Of a DNA stretch of 18,452 nt, positions 1-6,627 are shown piece after piece (position 1 is the stretch's first letter; each line of letters starts with the position of its first letter). The notes below the pieces were generated by a model, which saw only the letters and a program-made list of their open reading frames with translations, ran no database searches and was not told the origin of the DNA. This DNA is from CAZMVU01 sp964569295 (GTDB taxonomy: Bacteria > Hydrogenedentota > Hydrogenedentia > Hydrogenedentales > JAGMZX01), in NCBI GenBank assembly GCA_964569295.1, contig CAZMVU010000086.1, positions 1 to 18,452 of the forward strand, in the 5' to 3' direction. Made by a program: the position numbers and the translations under genes.

Positions 1-33
1 TGCTACCCGCGAAGGAACGGAATGTCAATATAA

Positions 34-52
34 ACGGTGACTGTCCCCGTTT
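34..52. repeat. Short inverted repeat with GACTGTCCCC core
   Basis: AAACGG and CCGTTT flank a centre containing GACTGTCC. Words of this GTCCC/GGGAC type recur in the inverted-repeat element at 1674-1829, and this may be a fragment of the same REP-like family. It lies just upstream of repeat copy A. Confidence 0.35.
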
Positions 53-58
53 AGTACC

Positions 59-280
59 GAGAAGGATTCAAGGACACTGCTGGCGGCTGCGTACGGTTTC
101 GCTCCCGACTTGAACGAACGCACGCACTTCAGCCCACGCGCGCCAAAGCGATGGCAAGCCGCCGCAGTCCAAAGTAGCGCCAACACCATGGCTATCCCCA
201 TCGCACGCTGGTATTTGTTATCACGGAACACATTGGCGAAACGAGTGCGCCGCGTTACGCCATATGGCTAAAGAATCACC
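59..280 (+). repeat. Dispersed ~220-bp intergenic repeat, copy A
   Basis: This stretch aligns end to end, at roughly 80% identity by eye, with the reverse complement of 18163-18390. It starts at the shared word GAGAAGGATTCAAGGACAC and ends at the shared word GGCTAAAGAAT. Partial copies lie at 12745-12836 (its 3' half) and 12951-13001 (its 5' half). The core holds a near-palindrome, GATGGCAAGCCGCC at 150-163, which is perfect in the other copies (GGTGGC-AA-GCCACC). One minus-strand frame is open in copies A and C, but the substitutions do not clearly favour amino-acid conservation, so I treat it as non-coding. No transposase and no clear target-site duplication was seen. Confidence 0.75.
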
Positions 281-327
281 AATATGCCAGCGTCAAGCGG
301 GTACTCCCTTTGCAAAAAAAGGAGGAC

Positions 328-355
328 TTGCATTTTTGGCGAAAAACATTATAAT
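328..355 (+). promoter_or_regulatory. Promoter of the pseudopilin gene
   Basis: A perfect -10 box TATAAT lies at 350-355. TTGCAT at 328-333 is a weak -35 candidate 16 bases upstream. Transcription would start near 362 and give a 5' leader of about 57 nt before the ATG at 419. The setting is AT-rich compared with the surrounding DNA. Confidence 0.55.
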
Positions 356-418
356 CGATGAGTGCAAGGTGTCTGAGGGGATACTGGAGCGTGTCGTTGT
401 TGCAAAAGGAGTAATGCT

Positions 419-1396
419 ATGCGGCGTCGGCAAATGGGATTCACACTCATCGAACTGCTGGTGGTCATCGCGATCATCGGTATCCTGGCGGCCATTCTGC
501 TTCCGGCCCTGGCCCGTGCCCGCGAGTCGGCCCGGCGTGCGAGTTGTCAGAACAACCTGAAGCAGTTCGGCCTCATGTTCAAGATGTACAGCAACGAAGA
601 CCCCGGCGAACGCTTCCCGCCGGGAACGCACCAGCCCATTGACGCCCCGGGTGGATACATCTTCTCTCCGCTGTGCTATGCCGTGTATCCAGAGTACATT
701 ACGGATCCAGCCATCTACGTCTGTCCTTCGAGCGCCAACCATAGCCTGGAAGACATGTACTACGATGAAGACACGAGCGGTGTGTCAATCCTGGCGGCGG
801 AGCGGCCCGGCGGCGGGCAACAACAGTGGTGGCATGCCGGCTGGTCTTATTTCTATCTGGGGTATGTCTATGACCGTTGTGACAATGATGACCCGCAGAT
901 GGATGCGGGGAGCGTGGCCACCTTGTTGAGCGCGTTGCCGTTTGTCGACATCGACCCCGCCCAGTACCAGGACGAAGAGATTCCCGCTCAGTTCTATGAG
1001 GCGTTCTGGAGTCTGTTCGAGGGTGGAAGCGATATCCTGAGTACGCCGGATGAAGCCGCCATCGAGGACGTGAAGCGGAAGCTGGATAAGGATATCGATG
1101 TGCCGAACGGCTTGGGGAATGGCGGTGGAAGTACCGTGTACCGCATCCGGGAAGGGATTGAGCGCTTTCTCATTACCGACGTCAACAATCCCGCGCGCAC
1201 TTCCCAGGCGCAGAGCACGGTGTTCATCATGTTCGACCTCGTGTCGGCCAACCCGGCCGACTTCAATCACGTGCCGGGCGGCGCCAATGTGCTGTATCTC
1301 GATGGGCATGTGGACTTTCTGCGTTATCCGAACGAGAAAGCCCCTGTGAGCCGTGCCAGTGCGTTGGCGCTGAGCGTGGCGAGGATTTCCTACTAA
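419..1396 (+). CDS. Type II secretion/type IV pilin-like pseudopilin, DUF1559/H-X-DG type
   Basis: This 325-residue protein begins with a class III (prepilin) signal, MRRRQMG|FTLIELLVV. Cleavage and methylation by a prepilin peptidase are expected after Gly7, with the conserved Glu at +5. A hydrophobic N-terminal helix (about residues 8-30) follows, then ARARESARRASCQNNLKQ, which is typical of the DUF1559-like pseudopilins that are abundant in Planctomycetota, Lentisphaerota and Hydrogenedentota. The segment YVCPSSANHS and the tail NHVPGGANVLYLDGHVDF match the family's H-X(9-10)-DG end motif. The start is supported by AAAAGGAG at 404-411, seven bases before ATG 419, and by the promoter at 328-355. 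No pilus assembly or secretion genes adjoin it, so it is an orphan paralogue. Its role in envelope appendages or secretion is inferred from the family. Confidence 0.93.
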   Translation: MRRRQMGFTLIELLVVIAIIGILAAILLPALARARESARRASCQNNLKQFGLMFKMYSNEDPGERFPPGTHQPIDAPGGYIFSPLCYAVYPEYITDPAIYVCPSSANHSLEDMYYDEDTSGVSILAAERPGGGQQQWWHAGWSYFYLGYVYDRCDNDDPQMDAGSVATLLSALPFVDIDPAQYQDEEIPAQFYEAFWSLFEGGSDILSTPDEAAIEDVKRKLDKDIDVPNGLGNGGGSTVYRIREGIERFLITDVNNPARTSQAQSTVFIMFDLVSANPADFNHVPGGANVLYLDGHVDFLRYPNEKAPVSRASALALSVARISY

Positions 1397-2128
1397 CGCG
1401 TACGTGGGCGCCAAGAGCATCCTATGTATGCGCCGAGAGGCGTGTCTTACCGCCCGGCTTCCGCAATGGCCGTAACACGTGAGTCCTATGGCATACACGG
1501 CGTCGTATAGGAATCCGGCGCACAGGGACGCTCGCCTTTCCCGTGTAAGGCACAGGTCCGATGTGATCATGGGGCGGCGGGTGTCCCCAGAAGTCTTAGA
1601 AAAGTGTTACGCCAGATGGCTAAAGATGGGGTGCAGTTTTTGTACTGCCGCGCTGTTGGTGAAAAGTGAAGCAAAAAGGGGGCTGTCCTCGCGAGTCCGC
1701 GAGCAGGGAATGTCCCTTTCTTGCGAAATTTGGAGAAATTCGCGACGCTTTTCTCCAAGGCCGCAAAACAAGGGACAGACCCGTCTCGCTCGGGGACTCG
1801 CTCGCTTGTGTCAGTCCCGTTTTGCTTGCTCACAACGGGCACGAAGGAACCAAAACATCGGTAGTAGAAGAACTGCACCCTAAAGATACAACGTGGGCGA
1901 GGCCCAGAACCCAAGGATGGGACGGCATGTTGTGTGGTTGGTGGTTCGGGACCGCCCTCCCAGGCGCCCGAAACGGTTGTTTATAAGGTTTCTTGTTCTT
2001 TTTATACGAGTGCGGGCGTAAGGTGCAAAAAAGGATAAGCAAGGGACTTTTATGCCTGCTGGAGTATAACCCGCTCAAGAGATCGCAGTGCTTTTCCCCG
2101 GCCTGGGAGAATCTGCGGCGGCGAAGGG
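1397..2128. other. Non-coding interval between pseudopilin and rhamnosidase fusion
   Basis: No convincing gene is seen on either strand; the open frames here lack a ribosome site and recognisable motifs. The interval holds the nested inverted-repeat element (1674-1829) and a short piece at 1606-1627 resembling the 3' end of the dispersed repeat (TTACGCCAGATGGCTAAAGAT). It also holds two units of the TGGTTNG heptamer at 1935-1948. Both flanking genes end here (convergent), so it is a shared 3' region. I see no clean intrinsic terminator. Confidence 0.6.
1674..1829. repeat. Nested inverted-repeat (REP/MITE-like) element
   Basis: Two arms of about 65-70 nt pair imperfectly around a loop near 1740-1748. 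Matching parts, from inside out, are TTTGGAGAAA with TTTTCTCCAA, TTGCG with CGCAA, and TGTCCCTT (from 1711) with AAGGGACA (ending 1777). The outer parts are GCGAGTCCGCGAGC against the complement of the CGGGGACTCGC region, and finally GGGGGCTGTC near the left end against GTCAGTCCCG near the right end. No coding sequence is inside. Such palindromes are typical of REP elements mobilised by RAYT-type transposases or of MITEs, but no such transposase is in the window. Confidence 0.6.
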
Positions 2129-4978
2129 CTACTGCGTAATCAAAACGGGTGTGCCCTCGGAGATGCGTTCGAACGCCGCGATTACGTCGTCGTTCAGCAG
2201 CCGTATGCAGCCGTGTGAGGCGGGTGTGCCGATGCGATTCTCTTCGTTCGTGCCGTGAATATAGATGTAGCGGCGTTTCGAGTCCACGAGTTCGCCCGCT
2301 TCGTTATGGCCCTGGTTGAAGCCCGGTTCGAGACCTTCGAGCCAGAGGATACGGCTGAGCACCAGATCTTCCGCTGTGCTGGCGGCCGGCTGCCAGACGG
2401 TGTCCGTTGCCTGCCGGGCCTTGAATACGCGCCCCCAGGGCTCCTTGGCACCGTGTTTTTCCGCCACGGCATGCCAGCCCAGGGGGGTCTGGTGCGTGTC
2501 GATCGTCTGCCCGGGGCCGGCGGCGGCGGTCGAACAGGGCGCCTGCCATACGACCTGGTCATTTTCAAGCAGGTAGAGACGTTGTGCCGCCACATCGACC
2601 CAGACGCCAAGCCCGCCGCCCACGCGTTCTTTCCAGTCAGCGGCGTCGAGTTTGTGAAGCTGGTCTTGGGTAAGCGATGCCATTCTTTTCACCTCGATCT
2701 CTCTACCGGCCGGCGCGCCGGTTTCCACAGGGATTCCCGCTGGCGCGGAGATGGTGTAGCCCGCCTCGGGATCATGGGTTACGCGCACCGTGCCGGCAGG
2801 GATAGTGAACGTAAAGTCCAGCGGCGGCAGTTCCTCGATGGCCGCAGGGGCGAAGCGGATTGCCCGCCAGCCCGGCCGGGCGGGAGACAGGCCCAGTACG
2901 CGCTCGGCCAGCAGATATATGGGGCTGCTGCTCCAAGGATGGCACCAACTTGTGTTCCATTTCTGTTCCGGGCCCCATGCCTCCATACAGGTAGTGGCGC
3001 CGGCTTCGAGCATCTGATGCCAGGAATGCGTGTCTTTCGAAGTGATGAGTTGCCAGGCGAGTTCCGGTTCGCCGTTCTCGAAGCAGGCCTCGAGCAGATA
3101 GCTCGCGATGTACACGCCGCAGTGCAGGCCCTTCTCGCGAATGAGCGCGATCATGGCGTCCTTATCGGCGCCGGCGGTCAACCCGAAACGCAGTGGAATG
3201 GCATTGGCATGCAGGGCGCTGTGGTCCGAGCCCGGCGCATCGAGGTAGAGTCCCGTTTCCGGATCGACGAACATGTTGGCGAAGGCCTCCTCGATACGCG
3301 CCGCTTTCGCCCGGTATTTCGTGGCATCGCGGCCGAGTTCTTCGAGGAGTTCGGCGGCGGTTTTCAACGAGCCATAATAGAAGGCATTCAGCACGGTATT
3401 TGCGCGTGTCTGCGCGTAGTCATAGTCATAATCGTCGCGCAGATTTTTTGGCCAGTCCACGAGCACCCACTTTTCGTCCACGCCCTCCAGCAGGCCGTGG
3501 TCGTTCTCGTACTGCGCGAAGTAGTCATAGAGGCCGGGGAACACATCGTCCGCCATGCGCGCCAGGAAAACCTTGTCGCCCGTGTGCCGGTAGTGGGCCG
3601 CGAGCATGAGCGGCCATTGCAGCGAGTACTCGGCGATCTCCTGCATGAAGCTGCTCGGCGCGACTGCCATGATTCCCGGGCAAATGCGCTGCGAATTTGC
3701 GAAGTTGACCAGGCACTTCTTTGTGAGTGAGGCGTCGCCGGTGAGCCAGAGGTGCGAGCGCGCAATGATCACGGCATCGCCGAGGTATTGCCCCTTCTCA
3801 CGGGTCGGGCAATCAAGAAACCCGCCCTGACTGCCCATCTGTACCCCACGCTTGCAAATATCCCAGATACCCTGCACGAGTGTGTCCGCGGTATCCAGCG
3901 TGGCGGCATCGGGGTCGAATGGATGGTGGCGCACATCGACCCACACCTCCGGTTCGGCCGGTGCGTCGAGGATTTCCATATAGCGGAATGCGCGGTAATC
4001 ATAGAACGGGATGAGGTTGTCGCCTTCTGCGAGGATGGGAAACTCCTCGTACTTGCAGTCGGCGCGCATGTCGTAGCGCACGGTGTGCGGCGCTTCGAGC
4101 TCCTCGCCGTGCCGCACGGTGATCCGGTGGCCGGCAGGGCCCGTGATTTGGATACGTGTATGCCCGGCGATCTCGTGGCCGAAGTCGTAGAAGTAATGCC
4201 CGTCGTCTTTCTTCAGCGTCTCGACGGGGTCCGCGCGGTAGACTTCGAGCGGCGGGGTTATTTGCTCGCGGAATACATGGTCCTGCGGGTCTACGAGCGG
4301 TGTCTCCCAGCCCGAGTCGTCGTAGCCGGTATCGCGCCAGCCCGAGGGCCATTTGCGCAGGTCGATGTCTTCTGCGAACTGGGTTTTGTAGCCGATGGTG
4401 CGCCTCGTGGGGAAGCCGCTTGCGAATGCCTCGAGCGTATGGTAACGCCAGGTGTCGTCCGTACTAAAGGTGTCGCTGGCGCCGTTTTTGTAGGTTACCT
4501 CGAGCGTGAGCATGAAGCCGCTGCGGTTGTCCGCGCTATTCCAGACCCGGTTGCGCAGTCCCTGGTAATAGGCATGTGCCGCGAGGGCATTGCTGCCCTT
4601 CACGAGTGCTTCGGGGTCGAGTTCGTGCTTGTAGTAGGGGTGGGCGAACGGATACCCCAGCTCGGGACCCTGTACGACGAATGCGCCGTTAAGGTAGAAC
4701 TTGTAGTAGTCGTCGCCGGTGATGTAAAGCGTGGCGCTTTCCGGTTCCGCTTCGAGGGTGATCACCTTGCGGAAAAGGGTATGCACATTTTGCGGGCCTT
4801 CGAGCGCCGGCGGTTCCTCGTCTTCTTTGTGGAGCAGGTCGATTGTGGTTATTCCCTCGAACAGGGGATTCCGCAGCCATGAGGCGTCTGCAAGCGGATC
4901 ATCACTGGCCCGGGCGACAAGACAGAAGAACACGGGAGCAAGCAGCATGATCACGAGTACAGCGGTAAAAGAGCGCAT
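2129..4978 (-). CDS. Secreted GH78-type alpha-L-rhamnosidase fused to an L,D-transpeptidase (YkuD) domain
   Basis: The 949-residue protein has a signal peptide (residues 1-24, MRSFTAVLVIMLLAPVFFCL, then VARA). A rhamnosidase N-terminal beta domain follows at about 60-180. The DFGHEIAGHTRIQITGPAG signature lies near 265-283. An (alpha/alpha)6 catalytic region spans about 360-690, with DCPTREKGQYLGD at 389-401 matching the GH78 'DCPxRE...GD' acidic cluster and MEAWGP (665-670) and HPWSSSP (680-686) near its end. The rhamnosidase C-terminal beta domain runs to about 765. Residues 791-949 are a complete YkuD domain: GVWVDVAAQRLYLLE at its start and the catalytic motif H908...S921-H-G-C924-I-R. 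Start: AGGAGA (complement of 4985-4990) lies 6 bases before the ATG. Inferred role: removing rhamnose from a glycan while joining peptidoglycan or linking a protein to it, in the periplasm. The fusion is unusual; see findings. Confidence 0.92.
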   Translation of the reverse strand: MRSFTAVLVIMLLAPVFFCLVARASDDPLADASWLRNPLFEGITTIDLLHKEDEEPPALEGPQNVHTLFRKVITLEAEPESATLYITGDDYYKFYLNGAFVVQGPELGYPFAHPYYKHELDPEALVKGSNALAAHAYYQGLRNRVWNSADNRSGFMLTLEVTYKNGASDTFSTDDTWRYHTLEAFASGFPTRRTIGYKTQFAEDIDLRKWPSGWRDTGYDDSGWETPLVDPQDHVFREQITPPLEVYRADPVETLKKDDGHYFYDFGHEIAGHTRIQITGPAGHRITVRHGEELEAPHTVRYDMRADCKYEEFPILAEGDNLIPFYDYRAFRYMEILDAPAEPEVWVDVRHHPFDPDAATLDTADTLVQGIWDICKRGVQMGSQGGFLDCPTREKGQYLGDAVIIARSHLWLTGDASLTKKCLVNFANSQRICPGIMAVAPSSFMQEIAEYSLQWPLMLAAHYRHTGDKVFLARMADDVFPGLYDYFAQYENDHGLLEGVDEKWVLVDWPKNLRDDYDYDYAQTRANTVLNAFYYGSLKTAAELLEELGRDATKYRAKAARIEEAFANMFVDPETGLYLDAPGSDHSALHANAIPLRFGLTAGADKDAMIALIREKGLHCGVYIASYLLEACFENGEPELAWQLITSKDTHSWHQMLEAGATTCMEAWGPEQKWNTSWCHPWSSSPIYLLAERVLGLSPARPGWRAIRFAPAAIEELPPLDFTFTIPAGTVRVTHDPEAGYTISAPAGIPVETGAPAGREIEVKRMASLTQDQLHKLDAADWKERVGGGLGVWVDVAAQRLYLLENDQVVWQAPCSTAAAGPGQTIDTHQTPLGWHAVAEKHGAKEPWGRVFKARQATDTVWQPAASTAEDLVLSRILWLEGLEPGFNQGHNEAGELVDSKRRYIYIHGTNEENRIGTPASHGCIRLLNDDVIAAFERISEGTPVLITQ
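2681..2695 (-). promoter_or_regulatory. Internal Shine-Dalgarno and ATG at the rhamnosidase / L,D-transpeptidase junction
   Basis: On the minus strand GAGGTG (complement of 2690-2695) is followed after 6 bases by an in-frame ATG (2683-2681, Met766). This lies exactly between the end of the rhamnosidase C-terminal beta domain (...GREIEVKR) and the segment leading into the YkuD domain. It could let a free transpeptidase of about 184 residues be made, or it could be the fossil start of a formerly separate gene. Such a product would have no signal peptide. Confidence 0.4.
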
Positions 4979-5012
4979 CGGAATTCTCCTGGTTTGAGAC
5001 CGGCACCATGGT

Positions 5013-5031
5013 AACAGGCGGCGCGCCTGTT
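5013..5031. promoter_or_regulatory. Inverted repeat in the divergent control region
   Basis: AACAGGCG and CGCCTGTT form a perfect 8-bp inverted repeat with a 3-base centre (GCG), between the divergently transcribed genes starting at 4978 (-) and 5089 (+). It falls in the spacer of a weak minus-strand promoter candidate, TCGAAA - 17 bases - TACCAT, reading down from about 5037 to 5009. It is a candidate operator acting on one or both genes. Confidence 0.4.
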
Positions 5032-5051
5032 TTCGAGCGGTGGTGCGGATG

Positions 5052-5080
5052 TTGCCATTCGTTAACGCTGCCGTTAGACT
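5052..5080 (+). promoter_or_regulatory. Promoter giving a likely leaderless mRNA for the membrane-protein gene
   Basis: TTGCCA (5052-5057, five of six consensus bases), a 17-base spacer and TAGACT (5075-5080, four of six) end 8 bases before ATG 5089. Transcription would start at or next to the start codon. No Shine-Dalgarno precedes the ATG, which fits a leaderless transcript. Confidence 0.5.
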
Positions 5081-5088
5081 GCCGCGCT

Positions 5089-6573
5089 ATGGAAACCCCA
5101 CAAACGAGCGAGATTCTGGCGACGCGGCGTAACGCCCGGCGTGCGGCGCGGGTCTTCTTGACTTCCAATTGTGTGTATTTGCTGGTGGTCTATGTGTGGA
5201 GTCTGGGGCTGGGGCCGGTGGGCGCCGACCATGTCCTGCTTGGCGGGGCGGATTCGCCGGCCGTGGTGCGGGTATTGTATGCACTGCTGGGCGGCTTTCA
5301 CCTGGGCTACCAGGTGGTAAACCTCCTCTTGCTCTATGGATGCATGGCGGCGGTCTTCTTCCTCACAAATGCGCTGGTGCGCGGGCCGGTGTGGATGGGC
5401 TCCCTGGCGATGGCGTTGCTCATGGCCCACCCGGTCAAGTCCGATGCCGTGTTGCCGCTGACCAGCACGCCGTTGCTGGGGGCGAATCTGCTCGTGCTTG
5501 CCGGTATGGCCTGCTACGCGGCTCACACGCGCTGCGGCGGCACAGTGCTTTATGCATTGGCCGTGGCGCTGTTTGTGCCCTCGCTGTGTGTACCGGCCAT
5601 GGCGGGAGCTGCACTTGTGCCGCTGGTCATCGAGTTTGTAGCGCTGCCGCGGGAAGCACGCCGCTGTTGGCGGCCCACGCCATTCTTCGCGCTTGCCGTC
5701 GTGAATGCCATCGTACACACGCACCACTTCGATGCCGCCGGCATGTTCGCGCCGTTGGCAGTCATTGGCTATCCGATAGGATTCCTGCCTGAGACCGCGG
5801 CGGGGTTGTCCGAGCAGCCTCTACTTGGCTGGGTTGCGGGGGGGGCGGTAGTGGTTGTACTGGGCGGCCTGGCGTGGGCCTTACGCTCGCGGGCGTTTGT
5901 TTTTGCACTGCTGGCGATGGCGCTGGTGCGCCTCGGTAACGGTGGCCAGTTCGTCGACCCGTACCACCTGTTGGGCGGTGGACAACTCTTTCTTTCCATC
6001 GCCATGGCGAATATCGCCTTCGCGGCCTTCTGCCGGCGTGTGATTCAGCACCCCAAGTGGCACAGGCCAATAGTGGTTATGACAACGGTATTGTGCCTGG
6101 TGTTTTTCGGCATGCAGATTCGCACCATCTTCGCATGGCGGCATGCGGCCGGCATTGTCGAGCGCGCGCAGGCCGCCGCGAAGGAGGTGCTGCGTGAGAC
6201 ACCGGACGCCACTTTTGGCCTTCTGCCGGCGTACCGGGCCTATGAAGGCGCGCCGGTGATGCTCGAGGAAGCAATCGGCGCGCAGGTGGGGGAAGATCGT
6301 GTGCGGCCGTTGCTGCGCGTGCATGTGCCGAAAGCCGGGGTGGACGCCGCCGTGGTGACGGCGTATGAGTCGAAGCATGCGGTGGTGCGGCTGGAAAATG
6401 TTCGTCCGTTGGCGGTGCTCCCCTGGCCATACACCCTGGAAGCAGCGGCGGGGGAAGACACGGAGGTTTCACCTCTGCCCGGCGGGGAGGAGGAAGGCGG
6501 CGTACGCGTGCGAGTCACCCCTGCAACCGGCGTGTTTCCGCCGCACGTCTTGCCGCCCTCAGCGTTTGACTGA
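5089..6573 (+). CDS. Polytopic membrane protein, GT-C/TMTC-like
   Basis: This 494-residue protein has about ten or eleven hydrophobic segments (first VYLLVVYVWSLGLG, last VVMTTVLCLVFFGMQ) and a soluble C-terminal part of roughly 125 residues. The stretch GYQVVNLLLLYGCMAAVFFL, then AHPVKSDAVLPLTSTPLLGA and NLLVLAGMACYAAHT, mirrors the 'N-LLLH...HPVxxEAV...GR-LLA' layout of TMTC-like and related GT-C membrane glycosyltransferases. The usual acidic catalytic pair in the first loop is not obvious, so activity is uncertain. I chose ATG 5089 over ATG 5008 because the extra 27 residues are Cys-rich and non-hydrophobic, and because a promoter ends just before 5089. It lies 54 bases upstream of the GH38-like gene on the same strand. 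A role in glycan or glycoprotein assembly is an inference. Confidence 0.75.
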   Translation: METPQTSEILATRRNARRAARVFLTSNCVYLLVVYVWSLGLGPVGADHVLLGGADSPAVVRVLYALLGGFHLGYQVVNLLLLYGCMAAVFFLTNALVRGPVWMGSLAMALLMAHPVKSDAVLPLTSTPLLGANLLVLAGMACYAAHTRCGGTVLYALAVALFVPSLCVPAMAGAALVPLVIEFVALPREARRCWRPTPFFALAVVNAIVHTHHFDAAGMFAPLAVIGYPIGFLPETAAGLSEQPLLGWVAGGAVVVVLGGLAWALRSRAFVFALLAMALVRLGNGGQFVDPYHLLGGGQLFLSIAMANIAFAAFCRRVIQHPKWHRPIVVMTTVLCLVFFGMQIRTIFAWRHAAGIVERAQAAAKEVLRETPDATFGLLPAYRAYEGAPVMLEEAIGAQVGEDRVRPLLRVHVPKAGVDAAVVTAYESKHAVVRLENVRPLAVLPWPYTLEAAAGEDTEVSPLPGGEEEGGVRVRVTPATGVFPPHVLPPSAFD

Positions 6574-6592
6574 GTGCGTGCTCTGCTACGGC

Positions 6593-6621
6593 TTGACTTG
6601 GTCGCCGTATCTGGCAAGAAT
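6593..6621 (+). promoter_or_regulatory. Promoter giving a likely leaderless mRNA for the GH38-like gene
   Basis: TTGACT (6593-6598), a 17-base spacer and AAGAAT (6616-6621) end 6 bases before ATG 6628. There is no Shine-Dalgarno. The geometry is the same as at the preceding gene, with a -35 match of five of six and a -10 match of four of six. Confidence 0.45.
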
Positions 6622-6627
6622 GCGGCC

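Noticed and set aside
25..231. Minus-strand 68-codon frame in repeat copy A, also open in copy C
   Set aside because: Amino-acid identity between the copies is only slightly above what the nucleotide identity predicts, and there is no ribosome site. Better explained as a non-coding repeat, though selection should be tested.
785..1570. Minus-strand open frame across the pseudopilin
   Set aside because: It is antisense to a well-supported pseudopilin and shows no motif.
2255..3730. Long plus-strand open frame (491 codons) opposite the rhamnosidase, with similar ones at 3752-4882
   Set aside because: It is antisense to a gene with clear motifs along its whole length. It has no ribosome site and no recognisable domain, and long antisense frames are expected at this GC content.
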